NCBI RefSeq assembly: GCF_001429725.1
Contig: NZ_LMHV01000012.1
Span: forward strand, 248,875 to 312,874
DNA: 64,000 bases
Direction of reading: 5' to 3'
From: Rhizobium sp. Root708
Lineage (GTDB): Bacteria > Pseudomonadota > Alphaproteobacteria > Rhizobiales > Rhizobiaceae
In this document: positions 11,079 to 20,514 of the stretch, one piece after another
How the letters are laid out: the number at the start of each line of letters is the position of its first letter
Position numbering within the stretch: position 1 is the first letter of the stretch
The notes under the pieces: generated by a model
Told to the model about the DNA's origin: nothing
Seen by the model: the letters and a program-made list of their open reading frames with translations, nothing else
Database searches by the model: none
Translations under genes and position numbers: made by a program

Positions 11079-11848
11079 ATCAGGCTGAGAAGGCAAAGGC
11101 GTTCGGCGCGCTGCACCAGAAGGGCAATCCTGTCGTCCTTTACAATGTCTGGGACGCCGGAACGGCAAAGGCCGTGACCGAGGCCAGCGCCAAGGCTCTG
11201 GCGACGGGAAGCTGGTCGGTCGCCGCGGCGCAGGGCTATGGCGACGGCGAGAAGATCCCGATGGAGGCGTTGGTCGCCACGACCCGCCAGATCACCGCCG
11301 TCAACGATCTGCCGCTCTCCGTCGATTTCGAAGGCGCCTATTCCACCGATCCGGCGGGCGCCGCCACCAATGTCGAAAAGCTTGTTGATGCCGGCGCGAT
11401 CGGTATCAATTTCGAAGATCAGGTGGTTGGCGGCGAAGGCCTGCATCCGATCGAGAAACAGGTCGCCCGCATCCGCGCCATCCGCGAGATGGCCGACCGC
11501 CGCGGCATCGCATTCTTCATCAATGCCCGCACCGACCTGTTCCTGCGCGAAGGCGATCTTTCGAAGCACGCCGGCCTGGTTGAAGAAGCGATCGAGCGCG
11601 GCAAGGCCTACGCTGCCGCCGGCGCCAACGGCTTCTTCGTCCCCTGGCTGATCGATGAGGGGCTGATCGAGAAGGTCTGCGCCGCGTCGCCGCTGCCAGT
11701 CAACATCATGATGCGACCGGGCGCGCCCGACGTGAAAACGTTGGCAAAGCTCGGCGTTGCCCGCGTCAGCTACGGACCGGGACCATATCGGGCGATGATG
11801 GAGAAGCTGAAGGAGGCAGCCGCGGCGGTCTATTCCGCCGCGGGCTAA
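11075..11848 (+). CDS. PEP mutase / isocitrate lyase-family protein
   Basis: A 257-aa TIM-barrel protein of the isocitrate lyase/PEP mutase superfamily (VVLYNVWDAGTAKAV at the N-terminus, NFEDQVVGGEGLHP and FINARTDLFL in the core). It is shorter than true isocitrate lyase and lacks the KKCGH loop, so it is more like carboxyphosphonoenolpyruvate mutase/oxaloacetase relatives of unknown substrate. It starts inside the ada stop codon (ATGA) behind GGAGGAG and is therefore coupled to ada. Why an alkylation-repair gene is coupled to it is not clear. Confidence 0.85.
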   Translation: MNQAEKAKAFGALHQKGNPVVLYNVWDAGTAKAVTEASAKALATGSWSVAAAQGYGDGEKIPMEALVATTRQITAVNDLPLSVDFEGAYSTDPAGAATNVEKLVDAGAIGINFEDQVVGGEGLHPIEKQVARIRAIREMADRRGIAFFINARTDLFLREGDLSKHAGLVEEAIERGKAYAAAGANGFFVPWLIDEGLIEKVCAASPLPVNIMMRPGAPDVKTLAKLGVARVSYGPGPYRAMMEKLKEAAAAVYSAAG

Positions 11849-11866
11849 GAGAGGTCAGGCAAAGGC

Positions 11867-12754
11867 TCAGGGAACGATCAGCGTTCCCGCGCCGTGCTCG
11901 GTAAAGATCTCGAGCAGGACCGAATGGGCGGTCTTGCCGTTCAGGATGACGACGCCCTGGACGCCGGCCTTGATCGCATCGATGCAGGTCTCGACCTTCG
12001 GGATCATGCCGCCGGAGATCGTGCCGTCGGCGATCAGCGCGTGTGCCTGCGCGACGGAGAGTTCCTTGATCAGGTTGCCCTGCTTGTCGAGAACACCGGG
12101 AACATCCGTCAGGAAGAGCAGGCGGGTGGCGTTCAGCGCACCGGCGATCGCGCCGGCGAAGGTGTCGGCGTTGATGTTGTAGGTCGCGCCGTCGCGGCCG
12201 GGAGCAACCGGGGCGATGACCGGGATCATCTCTGAACGCGCCAGCAGATCCAGCAGCGTGCGGTCGACTTCAACCACTTCGCCGACGAAGCCGAGATCGA
12301 GCACGCGCTCGATGTTGGAATCGGGGTCCTTGATCTTCTTCTGCGCCTTTTCGGCGAAGACCATGTTGCCGTCCTTGCCGCAAAGGCCGATCGCCCATTC
12401 TCCCGTCTGGTTGATGAGCGCCACGATCTCCTTGTTGATCGAGCCGGCGAGCACCATTTCGACGATCTCGACGGTCTTGGCGTCGGTGACGCGCAGGCCG
12501 CCTTCGAACTTCGATTCGATGCCCATCTTCGTCAGCATGGCGCCGATCTGGGGGCCGCCGCCGTGAACGACAATCGGATTGACGCCAGATTGCTTGAGAA
12601 GCGCGATGTCGCTCGCGAAGGCCTTGCCGAGCTCGGGGTTGCCCATCGCGTGGCCGCCGTATTTCACGACGATCGTCTTGTTTTCATAACGCTGCATGAA
12701 AGGCAGAGCCTGCGCCAGCAGACGTGCCTGAGTTTCGCTTTCGGACTGGTTCAT
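11867..12754 (-). CDS. argB: Acetylglutamate kinase
   Basis: Phosphorylates N-acetylglutamate, the second and usually feedback-controlled step of arginine synthesis. The 295-aa amino-acid-kinase fold shows KYGGHAMG near 31-38, VHGGGPQIG, and a C-terminal [13 protein letters not shown]. The N-terminal helix ([19 protein letters not shown]) is typical of arginine-sensitive hexameric enzymes. It is encoded opposite the sigma module that follows. Confidence 0.97.
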   Translation of the reverse strand: MNQSESETQARLLAQALPFMQRYENKTIVVKYGGHAMGNPELGKAFASDIALLKQSGVNPIVVHGGGPQIGAMLTKMGIESKFEGGLRVTDAKTVEIVEMVLAGSINKEIVALINQTGEWAIGLCGKDGNMVFAEKAQKKIKDPDSNIERVLDLGFVGEVVEVDRTLLDLLARSEMIPVIAPVAPGRDGATYNINADTFAGAIAGALNATRLLFLTDVPGVLDKQGNLIKELSVAQAHALIADGTISGGMIPKVETCIDAIKAGVQGVVILNGKTAHSVLLEIFTEHGAGTLIVP

Positions 12755-12797
12755 GGGATACCCCGCGGAATTGTTCGCGGCCTTTTATCCCAAGTTT

Positions 12798-12826
12798 TTG
12801 ACAGATGGAATAATCCAGATTGTATT
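12798..12826 (+). promoter_or_regulatory. Sigma70-like promoter before the ECF sigma gene
   Basis: TTGACA at 12798-12803 and TGTATT at 12821-12826 are separated by 17 nt. This gives a leader of about 80 nt before the ECF sigma gene. The -35 box is perfect, the -10 box moderate. Confidence 0.5.
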
Positions 12827-12911
12827 AGTTCACCGTATCTGCTGACATTCGAGCGGCTGTCGGGAAAGCCCGGCACCCCTGCCGAACAGACAAGCGGATA
12901 CGAGGCGCGGC

Positions 12912-13451
12912 ATGAACGGCGAGGATATCGCAGAATTGATAGGCCGTGTTGCCCTCGGCGACAGGGAGGCTTTTGTCGGGCTCTATCGCCGCACCAGTCC
13001 GAAACTCTTTTCGATCTGCCTTCGTATATTGAAGGACCGGATCGAAGCCGAGGAGGTCCTGCAGGAAGTCTACATCAAGGTCTGGCAGCGCGCGTCGCGG
13101 TTTGCCGCTGCCGCGGGGCCGCCGTCGCCATGGTTGGCCGCAATCGCCCGGAACCAGTCGATCGATACGCTGCGAAGCCGTAAGCCGGTGGCCGACGAGC
13201 TGGACAGCGCCTATGACCTTGCGGACGACGAACCCAGTCCCGAACAGCAGACAGTAACAAGGGATGAAGGAAGGCGGATTGACACCTGCATGGAAGAGTT
13301 GGAAGCTGACAAGGCGACAGCGGTACGGGAGGCCTATGTCGAAGGATCGAGCTATCAGGAGTTGGCCGATCGGTTCGGCGTCCCTTTGAACACGATGCGC
13401 ACATGGTTGCGACGCAGCCTGTTGAAGCTGAGAGAGTGCATGGAACGATGA
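12912..13451 (+). CDS. ECF (group IV) RNA polymerase sigma factor
   Basis: A 179-aa extracytoplasmic-function sigma factor with region 2 (YRRTSPKLFSICLRILKD, then EEVLQEVYIKVWQ) and region 4 (SYQELADRFGVPLNTMRTWL). It lacks sigma regions 1 and 3. Its TGA overlaps the ATG of the following anti-sigma gene, so the pair is co-translated and probably co-regulated. By neighbour type it resembles the SigK-RskA class. The target promoters are unknown; the fasciclin gene just downstream is the obvious candidate. Confidence 0.92.
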   Translation: MNGEDIAELIGRVALGDREAFVGLYRRTSPKLFSICLRILKDRIEAEEVLQEVYIKVWQRASRFAAAAGPPSPWLAAIARNQSIDTLRSRKPVADELDSAYDLADDEPSPEQQTVTRDEGRRIDTCMEELEADKATAVREAYVEGSSYQELADRFGVPLNTMRTWLRRSLLKLRECMER

Positions 13452-14170
13452 CATCGTCGGATCAAAGCAAGGGAGGCCGCTCTCGCGACGAAGTGCTCGC
13501 AGGCGAGTATGTGCTTGGTGTTCTCTCTTTCAAGGATCGGCGGGTCGTCGAGGAGCGCATGCGCCGCGATCGCCAGTTTGCCGCGATCGTCAGCCGCTGG
13601 GAGGCAAACCTTTCCACCTTCAACGACGACTATGACGCTGTCAGTCCAAACCCGGAAACCTTCAAGGAAATCGAGGCGCGTCTTTTCGGTGTTTCCGAGA
13701 AACCTGCGGCTGCGAGCGGTGGTGGCCTCTGGAATTCGGTCGTTTTCTGGCGCTCGTTGACGGCGGCCTCCGTGGTCGTTGCTGCCGCCTCGCTGGTTCT
13801 GGCCCTTGCCGCGGTCTACCCGTCGAAATCGATCGCGCCGCTGGTCGCCGAACTGACAGCTCCAGGCAGCCAGATGGACCTCCTCGCATCCTACGAGTCC
13901 AATAGTGGCCGGCTGAGGATCATTCCCGTTGCTGCCGGCAAGCCCGAACAGAAATCGCTGGAGCTCTGGCTTGTACCCGGCGCGGGCGCGCCGAAGTCGC
14001 TCGGTATCTTCGCGCCAGGACAGGACGGGGAACTGGTAATCCCGGCCGACATGCGTGCGAACATCGTCGCCGGTACGACGCTTGCCGTCAGTCTCGAGCC
14101 GTTCGGCGGCTCACCGTCGGGCGCGCCGACCGGCCCGGTGGTCGCAAGTGGCCCGGCCCACAGGCCATAA
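13448..14170 (+). CDS. RskA-type membrane anti-sigma factor
   Basis: A 240-aa protein with an N-terminal cytoplasmic helical domain (EYVLGVLSFKDRRVVEER) for binding the sigma factor. One membrane segment lies near residues 98-120 (ASVVVAAASLVLALAAVY), followed by a periplasmic RskA C-terminal domain (LELWLVPGAGAPKSLGIF). It overlaps the sigma gene by 4 nt. No Zn-binding HxxxCxxC is seen in the N-terminal domain, as usual for RskA. It probably holds the sigma factor at the membrane until regulated proteolysis. A longer frame from 13403 would overlap sigma coding. Confidence 0.88.
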   Translation: MTSSDQSKGGRSRDEVLAGEYVLGVLSFKDRRVVEERMRRDRQFAAIVSRWEANLSTFNDDYDAVSPNPETFKEIEARLFGVSEKPAAASGGGLWNSVVFWRSLTAASVVVAAASLVLALAAVYPSKSIAPLVAELTAPGSQMDLLASYESNSGRLRIIPVAAGKPEQKSLELWLVPGAGAPKSLGIFAPGQDGELVIPADMRANIVAGTTLAVSLEPFGGSPSGAPTGPVVASGPAHRP

Positions 14171-14179
14171 ATTTCTTCT

Positions 14180-14206
14180 GAAACTCTTTTGGCAGAGCTT
14201 TCGTAG
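14180..14206 (+). promoter_or_regulatory. Candidate ECF-type promoter before the fasciclin gene
   Basis: GAAAC (14180-14184) and CGTAG (14202-14206) are 17 nt apart, close to the general ECF pattern GGAAC-N16/17-CGTC. This may let the neighbouring sigma factor transcribe the fasciclin gene. The match is short. A 7-bp hairpin (14224-14242) lies in the presumed leader. Confidence 0.35.
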
Positions 14207-14271
14207 ATCCTCATGTCCGCAAACGCAGGCATTCGGCCTGCGGGTGCTGCGGACGCTAGAGGAGAACAATC

Positions 14272-14829
14272 ATGCTCAAGTCCGCATTGCGCGCCGTCAC
14301 CCTTGCCGCCGCCGTTTCCGCGTTTGCCTTGGCTGCGGAGGCCAAGAACCCGATGGTCGGCGGTGCCGCCATGTATCCGACGAAGAACATTGTCGAGAAC
14401 GCGATGAAATCGAAGGATCACACGACGCTGGTCGCCGCCGTCAAGGCAGCGGGGCTTGTATCGACACTCGAAGGCAAGGGCCCGTTCACCGTCTTTGCTC
14501 CGACCAACGAAGCCTTTGCCGCGCTGCCGGCGGGCACCGTCGAAACACTGCTGAAGCCTGAAAACAAGGCGAAGCTGACGAAGATCCTGACCTGCCATGT
14601 GGTCGCGGCGGATGCGATGTCGAAGACTGTCGCCAAGATGATCAAGGATGACGGCGGCGAGCACGACATCAAGACCGTCGGCGGCTGTGTGCTCAAGGCA
14701 AAGGAAAGCATGGGCAAGATCACGCTCACCGATGAAAACGGTGGCACTGCGGATGTGACCATCGCCGACGTCAAGCAGTCGAACGGCGTCATTCACGTCA
14801 TCGACAAGGTTCTGCTGCCGAAGATGTAA
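14272..14829 (+). CDS. Exported fasciclin (FAS1) domain protein, Nex18-like
   Basis: A 185-aa protein with a signal peptide (1-24, ending ALAAEA) and one FAS1 adhesion domain (about 40-185: GPFTVFAPTNEAFAALPAGT, then NGVIHVIDKVLLP). FAS1 proteins mediate cell-surface or matrix contacts; rhizobial relatives include the symbiotically induced Nex18. GAGGAG lies 8 nt before the ATG. It sits directly after a sigma/anti-sigma pair, paralleling mycobacterial SigK-RskA with MPT70/MPT83 fasciclins. Periplasmic or surface location is expected. Confidence 0.92.
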   Translation: MLKSALRAVTLAAAVSAFALAAEAKNPMVGGAAMYPTKNIVENAMKSKDHTTLVAAVKAAGLVSTLEGKGPFTVFAPTNEAFAALPAGTVETLLKPENKAKLTKILTCHVVAADAMSKTVAKMIKDDGGEHDIKTVGGCVLKAKESMGKITLTDENGGTADVTIADVKQSNGVIHVIDKVLLPKM

Positions 14830-14848
14830 GCAAGTTCAGGCAGCCCCT

Positions 14849-14884
14849 AGAGGCGCTCCGTTCCACCCCGGGGCGCCTCTTTCA
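14849..14884. terminator. Bidirectional terminator between fasciclin and engB
   Basis: A 12-bp stem (AGAGGCGCTCCG / CGGGGCGCCTCT, one wobble pair) with an 8-nt loop lies between convergent genes and ends at the engB stop codon. Confidence 0.7.
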
Positions 14885-15541
14885 CTTCCAGTTGGCGACC
14901 CCGACCGTCTGGGCGATGGCAGCGCGCAGATCATCCAGCCCTTCGCTCTTTTCCGACGACGTTGCGATGATTTCCGGAAAGGCAGCAGGGCGCTTCTTGA
15001 TCTTTTCGGCTGTCTCGGCGAGCAGCTTCACCACAGCCGGGGGCTTGATCTTGTCCGTCTTGGTCAGGACGATCTGATAGGAGACGGCGGCCTTGTCGAG
15101 CAGGTCGAGAACCTCGTCGTCGTTCTTCTTCACCCCATGCCGGCTGTCGATCAGCACGTAGACACGCTTCAGCGTGGCGCGGCCGCGCAGATAGTCGAAC
15201 ACCAGCTTGGTCCAGGCGTCCACGTGTTCCTTCGGCGCCTGCGCATAGCCGTAGCCCGGCATATCGACGAGCGCCATCGGCGGAAGGTCGCCACTTTCGC
15301 CGGAATAGCCCTCCGGAACGAAATAGTTGAGCTCCTGCGTACGGCCCGGCGTGTTGGACGTTCGCGCCAGCCCCTTATGGCCAACGAGGGCGTTGATCAG
15401 CGATGACTTGCCGACATTCGAGCGGCCGGCGAAGGCCACTTCCGCCGGCCCTTCCGGTGGCAGGAATTTCAACGACGGCACGCCACGGATGAAGATCCAC
15501 GGGCGTCCGAAGAGCGGCTTGTCGTTCTTGTTGTCGGTCAT
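14882..15541 (-). CDS. engB: Ribosome-biogenesis GTPase EngB/YsxC
   Basis: A 219-aa TRAFAC GTPase needed for assembly of the large ribosomal subunit. G1 is [10 protein letters not shown]3 DMPGYGYA and G4 TKTDK, in the normal order. It is downstream of yidC on the same strand with a 141-nt gap that contains the yidC terminator. In many alphaproteobacteria the block runs rpmH-rnpA-yidC-engB-argB; here argB is separated by the sigma-fasciclin module. Confidence 0.95.
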   Translation of the reverse strand: MTDNKNDKPLFGRPWIFIRGVPSLKFLPPEGPAEVAFAGRSNVGKSSLINALVGHKGLARTSNTPGRTQELNYFVPEGYSGESGDLPPMALVDMPGYGYAQAPKEHVDAWTKLVFDYLRGRATLKRVYVLIDSRHGVKKNDDEVLDLLDKAAVSYQIVLTKTDKIKPPAVVKLLAETAEKIKKRPAAFPEIIATSSEKSEGLDDLRAAIAQTVGVANWK

Positions 15542-15655
15542 TCGGCCTTTTCCGGAAGCGTCGAGGTACTGTTAGCCTATGGCATTCAGGTTTCGTGTCA
15601 TTTTGTCAACCGCTGGCCGGCCATGCGACGGCGGCGCTGCTTGACCCTATAAAAG

Positions 15656-15681
15656 AAAAGCCCCGCCGAAGCGGGGCTTTT
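15656..15681 (-). terminator. Terminator after yidC
   Basis: An 11-bp perfect stem (AAAAGCCCCGC/GCGGGGCTTTT) with a CGAA tetraloop sits directly after the yidC stop, with a T-rich tail on the minus strand. Confidence 0.85.
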
Positions 15682-15682
15682 G

Positions 15683-17482
15683 TCACTTCTCTGTGGGCGC
15701 CGGCTTTCGTTTGAAGAGACCCTTCAGATTGCTGAAGAGTTCGATCTTCACGCCGTGGCGCTTCATGATCATCGACTGTTGGATGACCGAAAGCGTATTG
15801 TTCCATGCCCAGTAGATCACCAGACCGGCCGGGAAGCTTGCCAGCATGAAGGTGAAGACCAGCGGCATCCAGTTGAAGATCATCGCCTGCGTCGGGTCCG
15901 GCGGGGTCGGGTTCATGCGCATCTGCAGGAACATCGTGACGCCCATGATCAGCGGCCAGACGCCGAGATGCAGGAAGGCCGGAGCGGCGAACGGCAACAG
16001 GCCGAACAGGTTGATGAACGAGGTCGGATCGGGCGCCGAAAGGTCCTGGATCCAGCCGAAGAACGGCGCATGGCGCATCTCGATGGTGATATAGATCACC
16101 TTGTAGAGCGAGAAGAAGATCGGAATCTGCAACGCGATCGGCCAGCAACCGGCGATCGGGTTGATCTTCTCTTCCTTGTAAAGCGCCATCGTCGCCTGCT
16201 GCAGGCCCATCCGGTCGTCGCCGAACTTCGCCTTCAGCTCCTCCATCTTCGGCTGCACGCGCTTCATGTTCGCCATCGAAGCGTACTGCTTGCTGGCGAG
16301 CGGGAAGAACAGCGCCTTGACGACGATCGTGGTCATCAGGATCGCGACGCCGAAGTTGCCGAAGTAACGGAAGAAGAAGTCCATCAGTTTGAACATCGGC
16401 TTCGTGATGAAGTAGAACCAACCCCAGTCGATCAGGCGGTCGAAGCGCGGGATCTGGTACGAAGCTTCGTAGCCGTCGATGACAGGAACTTCCTTGGCGC
16501 CGGCGAAAACGAGGTTCTTCAGCTCGAGCGACTGGCCGGGCGCGACCGTGACCGCATCCTGCTTGTAGTCCGCCTGGAAGCGTGGCTGACCATCGGTAAA
16601 GTGCGTGAAGCGGGCATCATAGGCCGTCTGCTGCGGCGGAACGATCGTCGCGGCCCAGTACTTGTCGGTGATGCCGAGCCAGCCGCCGGTCGCCTTGGCC
16701 GGAACCACGGCTTCCTTCTCGACCGATGCATACTTGCTCTCGACCAGGCCGTCTTCGCCGATAACGCCGATGAAACCTTCATGCAGAACATAGGTCGAAG
16801 CGACCGCCGGTTTGTTGTAGCGCGTGACGCGACCGTAGGAAGACAGAGCTGCCGGAGCCTGGCCGGCGTTGGTGATCTTGTCCGCGACCGTGAACATGTA
16901 GTGGTCATCGACAGAGATCGTACGGGCGAAGGTGATGCCCTTGTCGTTGGTGTAGGTCAGCGTAACCGGCGTCTTGTCGGTCAGCTTCGCGCCTTCAGGA
17001 GCCGTCCAGACGGTCGAGGGACCAGGGACAGCGCCCGTGGCGTCGTTGCCGATATAGCCGAGTTCGGTGAAGTAGCCGTCCTTGGTGTCGGCAGGGCTGA
17101 ACAGCGTGATCGTCGGGCTCGAGTCGTCCACGGTCTCGTGGTAGCCCTTGAGCTTCAGATCATCGAGGCGTGCGCCTGCCAGATTGATCGAGCCCGACAG
17201 AGCCGTCGTGTCGATCGTGACGCGCGGCGTCTTGGCGAGCGCTTCGGCAAGCGTTGTTGTCGCCGGAGCCTGGCCGGAAGGAGCTGCGCCATTCGGCTGT
17301 GCCGTTGTCGCGCCGCCTGCGGCAGGCGTCTGCGTCTGTTCCGTATGCTGCTGCGCCTTCTGGGCGAGCTCGGCCTTGCGCTGCGCTTCGATGCGCGGGT
17401 TCATGTAGAAGAACTGCCAGCCGAGAACGATCAGCACAGAGAGAGCGATCGCAATGAAGTAGTTGCGGTTTTTTTGCATCAT
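15683..17482 (-). CDS. yidC: Membrane protein insertase YidC
   Basis: Inserts and folds inner-membrane proteins, alone or with SecYEG. The 599-aa Gram-negative form has an N-terminal anchor ([18 protein letters not shown]), a large periplasmic beta domain (about 60-370), and the Oxa1/YidC core with five membrane helices (about 380-580). A basic C-terminal tail ([11 protein letters not shown]) contacts the ribosome. It overlaps rnpA by 4 nt. The yidD gene found between rnpA and yidC in many bacteria is absent. Confidence 0.97.
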   Translation of the reverse strand: MMQKNRNYFIAIALSVLIVLGWQFFYMNPRIEAQRKAELAQKAQQHTEQTQTPAAGGATTAQPNGAAPSGQAPATTTLAEALAKTPRVTIDTTALSGSINLAGARLDDLKLKGYHETVDDSSPTITLFSPADTKDGYFTELGYIGNDATGAVPGPSTVWTAPEGAKLTDKTPVTLTYTNDKGITFARTISVDDHYMFTVADKITNAGQAPAALSSYGRVTRYNKPAVASTYVLHEGFIGVIGEDGLVESKYASVEKEAVVPAKATGGWLGITDKYWAATIVPPQQTAYDARFTHFTDGQPRFQADYKQDAVTVAPGQSLELKNLVFAGAKEVPVIDGYEASYQIPRFDRLIDWGWFYFITKPMFKLMDFFFRYFGNFGVAILMTTIVVKALFFPLASKQYASMANMKRVQPKMEELKAKFGDDRMGLQQATMALYKEEKINPIAGCWPIALQIPIFFSLYKVIYITIEMRHAPFFGWIQDLSAPDPTSFINLFGLLPFAAPAFLHLGVWPLIMGVTMFLQMRMNPTPPDPTQAMIFNWMPLVFTFMLASFPAGLVIYWAWNNTLSVIQQSMIMKRHGVKIELFSNLKGLFKRKPAPTEK

Positions 17483-17880
17483 ACGTTCCTGGGACGACCC
17501 TCACCGGGCCGTTTGTGTTTCGGCTTGGTCTGGACGCGAGCGTTGAGCTCTGCGGCTAATTCTTTGAAGGATGCTTGGAGCACGTCCCTTCGCGCGACAA
17601 CCACATAGTCGTGTCCGGGCTGCATTGCAAACCCTGCATGAAGTCGCACCGCCTCTTTCAGGCGCCGCCGCATGCGGTTTCGTTCGACCGAGTTGCCATG
17701 TTTTTTGGTGACGGTGAAGCCGACGCGGGCTTCTGCTTCTGGTTCTTTCCGGTCGAGCACTTCAAGCAGAAAGAAACCACCGCGGCGCTTTTCGCCATTG
17801 CGGACAGCAAGAAACTGCGGGCGGCTTTTCAGCCGCCCGGCAGTCTTTTTTTCATTACTGGTCGTCAATTCGCCCGCCAT
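17479..17880 (-). CDS. rnpA: Ribonuclease P protein component
   Basis: The basic protein subunit that helps the RNase P RNA bind precursor tRNA. It is 133 aa with the RNR signature [18 protein letters not shown] and a basic C-terminal extension. It lies 22 nt after rpmH and its stop overlaps the yidC start (ATGA), so rpmH-rnpA-yidC is one transcript. Confidence 0.95.
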   Translation of the reverse strand: MAGELTTSNEKKTAGRLKSRPQFLAVRNGEKRRGGFFLLEVLDRKEPEAEARVGFTVTKKHGNSVERNRMRRRLKEAVRLHAGFAMQPGHDYVVVARRDVLQASFKELAAELNARVQTKPKHKRPGEGRPRNV

Positions 17881-17902
17881 CTCTTAATCGGGCAATCCGG
17901 CC

Positions 17903-18037
17903 TTAGGCCGAAAGACGCTTGCGACCGCGTGCGCGGCGAGCAACGATAACCTTACGGCCGCCCTTGGTGGCCATACGTGCACGGAAACCGTGGCGGCGCT
18001 TGCGAACAAGCTTAGATGGTTGGTAGGTACGCTTCAT
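17903..18037 (-). CDS. rpmH: 50S ribosomal protein L34
   Basis: A 44-aa, very basic ribosomal protein. It reads [19 protein letters not shown] at the start and ends GRKRLSA. The size and sequence are typical of L34. It is first in the rpmH-rnpA-yidC run and is preceded by a good sigma70 promoter. Confidence 0.97.
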   Translation of the reverse strand: MKRTYQPSKLVRKRRHGFRARMATKGGRKVIVARRARGRKRLSA

Positions 18038-18149
18038 TTATTTTAAACACCGCGGAGTGCGGCCCTTCTTAAGTTTGCATAGTGCAAGGAGCGTTGTTTT
18101 TCGAACGGGCGAGGCCAACGAGAGCCTTATATGACCGGACGTGCGGCGG

Positions 18150-18178
18150 CTTATACGGACGAAGGGCCATAAAGTCAA
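18150..18178 (-). promoter_or_regulatory. Sigma70 promoter of rpmH-rnpA-yidC
   Basis: On the minus strand TTGACT (18173-18178) and TATAAG (18150-18155) are exactly 17 nt apart. The predicted start gives a leader of about 105 nt to rpmH. Strong boxes fit a ribosomal-protein promoter. Confidence 0.75.
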
Positions 18179-18443
18179 TTATCGTAGGCATTTTCCGGAT
18201 TCCGGGCGCTTTTACAAGAACTAGCCGTTTCCGTTAATGTCTATGACAACGCTTAAAACTTGTGCAGAGGTAATATTTTTCCGATACCGCAACCAATGCG
18301 CGCAGTTTGCGGCTCCTCTGCTTGGTCAGAGAGCAAAAAAGCCGACCGGGATCACTAACTACAGGTAATTTTTTGTAGTCTTTGCGTCAAGCCGCCGAAA
18401 TCTAACGTTAATTTATTTCCTCCAATTTGAGCTACCGGCCGGA
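18179..18443. other. Intergenic region between rpmH promoter and chemoreceptor
   Basis: About 265 bp, AT-richer than its surroundings, between divergent genes. It should contain the chemoreceptor promoter but no convincing -35/-10 pair was found. A weak inverted repeat CTACA...TGTAG lies near 18359-18378. No open frame or RNA was recognised. Confidence 0.5.
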
Positions 18444-20486
18444 ATGCTTTCCCGGCCCTTTGTTAGTCTTTTGGGGGGCGTTCTTTTGAAAATTCGAGGT
18501 AAGATCAATCTGCTTGTCTCCGCCATGTGCGGCGTTGCTCTGCTTATCGGCGCGACTGCGCTCTGGGCTGTGCGCCAGTACGAAGACAATCTGTCGGCTT
18601 ATGAACAGGCCTCGGACCGCGCTTATGCCGGAGAACGCCTGAACCGTTTCGTGACCGCAACGGTCATGGAGGCACGCGGCATCTACGGCGCGGCGACAAC
18701 GAAAGACGCTGGCCCGTTCGCCAAGGGCCTGCTGACCAACCTCGATAAGGTTGACGAGGTCATCGCAGCATGGATGCCGCTGGTTCCCGCGAGCCAAAAG
18801 GATTCCTTTGCCAAGCTGACGGATCGGGCCAAGGAATTCCGCAGCTTCCGCTCGGAAACCGCGCGCCTCGGAACCGACGTGAGCCCGGCGGCTGCCAACG
18901 AGCAGGGCAACAACGATGCCAACCGTGCGAACCGCAAGGCATTTCAGGCTGAGATCGATGCGGTCGTCGCGACCGACAAGGCCACGCTGGATGCCGTTAT
19001 CGCCGAGGTCGAAAGCTCCCGTACATCCGTGCTCTGGCTCGTTCTCGCCATAACCGGCATCGGCATCATGGCTGGCATCGGCATGGGCTTCTATATCGGC
19101 ACCGTCCAGCTCAGCCGCCCGATCAAGCGGGTTACGCAGGCGATCAAGGAAGTCGCCGACGGCAATTTCGATGCCGAGGTTCCCTTCGCCGGGCGCCAGG
19201 ATGAAATTGGCGAAATGGCCGCCGCTGTCGCCGTGTTCAAGGAGAATGGCCTCGCCGTTCGCCGTATGAATGCGCAGGAAGCTGCGATGCGCGCCAAGAG
19301 CGACGATCTGCAGTCCAGCATGTCCGTCGTTGTCGCGTCCGCCGCTGCCGGCGATTTCAGCCGCCGTATCGAGAAGGACTATGGCGACGAAAGCCTCAAT
19401 CAGTTCGCGAGCAACATCAACCACCTGCTCTCGAGCGTCGATGGCGGCGTCGGCGAAACCCGCCGCGTGATCGCGAGCCTGGCTGAAGGTGACCTGACAC
19501 AGACGATGCGCGGCAACTTCCAGGGCGCCTTCGCCGAACTGCAGCAGAACGTCAACAGCACGTTTGCGACCCTGCAGACGACAATGCGCGAAGTCCGCGA
19601 GACCGCCGAAGGCTTCCACGGCAACACCAACGAACTGCGCGCTGCCAGCGACGACCTTTCGAAGCGTACGGAACAGCAGGCTGCGGCCCTTGAGGAGACC
19701 TCCGCGGCTCTCGACGAGATCACCGCTGTCGTCAACAACTCGACCGAGCGCGCCCAGGAAGCCAGCGTCATGGTTTCGGAAGCCAAGGACGATGCCGGCA
19801 AGTCGGGCGTGGTTGTCCGCAATGCCGTCGACGCCATGGGCCGTATCGAGCAGGCCTCGCGCGAAATCAGCCAGATCATCAACGTCATCGACGAGATCGC
19901 TTTCCAGACGAACCTGCTTGCGCTCAACGCCGGTGTCGAAGCCGCGCGTGCCGGCGAGGCAGGCAAGGGCTTTGCCGTCGTCGCCCAGGAAGTTCGCGAA
20001 CTGGCACAGCGCTCGGCAACGGCCGCCAAGGATATCAAGGGCCTGATCACCAAGTCGGGCGATGAAGTCCAGGTCGGCGTGAAGCTGGTCCAGGCGACCG
20101 GTGAAGCGCTGTCGCAGATCGAGCGCCGCGTCAACGCCATCAACGACCACATCCATTCCATCGCGACCGCCGCGAAGGAGCAGTCGACGGGCCTCAAGGA
20201 AGTCAACACCGCCGTCAACCAGATGGACCAGGTCACTCAGCAGAACGCCGCGATGGTCGAGGAAACCTCGGCAGCGACCCACAAGCTTTCGGGCGAAGCG
20301 GACAATCTCGTACGACTGATCTCGCGCTTCCGCGTTTCCAACCAGCCGGTAGCCGCCCCCGTGGCCGTCGCCCGGCACGATCAGCACCGTCCGGTTGCTT
20401 CACCTGCACGCCGCGCCATGAGCAACGTCGCCCGGGCATTCAACGGCAACGCAGCCGTGGCCGAGCAGAACTGGGAAGAATTCTAA
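18444..20486 (+). CDS. Transmembrane methyl-accepting chemotaxis protein with CheR-docking tail
   Basis: A chemoreceptor of 680 aa from the ATG at 18444. A TTG at 18486, seven nt after GGGGGG, would start KIRGKINLL and may be the true start. It has a first membrane helix (INLLVSAMCGVALLIGAT), a helical periplasmic sensor domain, a second helix (LWLVLAITGIGIMAGIGMGF), HAMP (SRPIKRVTQAIKEVADGNFD), a second HAMP-like unit, and the MCP signalling domain with [20 protein letters not shown]. The last residues are NWEEF, the pentapeptide that tethers CheR/CheB. The ligand is unknown. A terminator follows. Confidence 0.93.
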   Translation: MLSRPFVSLLGGVLLKIRGKINLLVSAMCGVALLIGATALWAVRQYEDNLSAYEQASDRAYAGERLNRFVTATVMEARGIYGAATTKDAGPFAKGLLTNLDKVDEVIAAWMPLVPASQKDSFAKLTDRAKEFRSFRSETARLGTDVSPAAANEQGNNDANRANRKAFQAEIDAVVATDKATLDAVIAEVESSRTSVLWLVLAITGIGIMAGIGMGFYIGTVQLSRPIKRVTQAIKEVADGNFDAEVPFAGRQDEIGEMAAAVAVFKENGLAVRRMNAQEAAMRAKSDDLQSSMSVVVASAAAGDFSRRIEKDYGDESLNQFASNINHLLSSVDGGVGETRRVIASLAEGDLTQTMRGNFQGAFAELQQNVNSTFATLQTTMREVRETAEGFHGNTNELRAASDDLSKRTEQQAAALEETSAALDEITAVVNNSTERAQEASVMVSEAKDDAGKSGVVVRNAVDAMGRIEQASREISQIINVIDEIAFQTNLLALNAGVEAARAGEAGKGFAVVAQEVRELAQRSATAAKDIKGLITKSGDEVQVGVKLVQATGEALSQIERRVNAINDHIHSIATAAKEQSTGLKEVNTAVNQMDQVTQQNAAMVEETSAATHKLSGEADNLVRLISRFRVSNQPVAAPVAVARHDQHRPVASPARRAMSNVARAFNGNAAVAEQNWEEF

Positions 20487-20514
20487 GAGAATTGCATCTC
20501 TTCTGAAAGCAACC

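Noticed and set aside
15680-17608. A 642-codon open frame on the plus strand.
   Set aside because: Antisense to yidC and rnpA; low-complexity Arg/Glu/His-rich translation typical of a shadow frame.
18432-20387. A 651-codon open frame on the minus strand.
   Set aside because: Antisense to the transmembrane chemoreceptor, whose domains are unambiguous.
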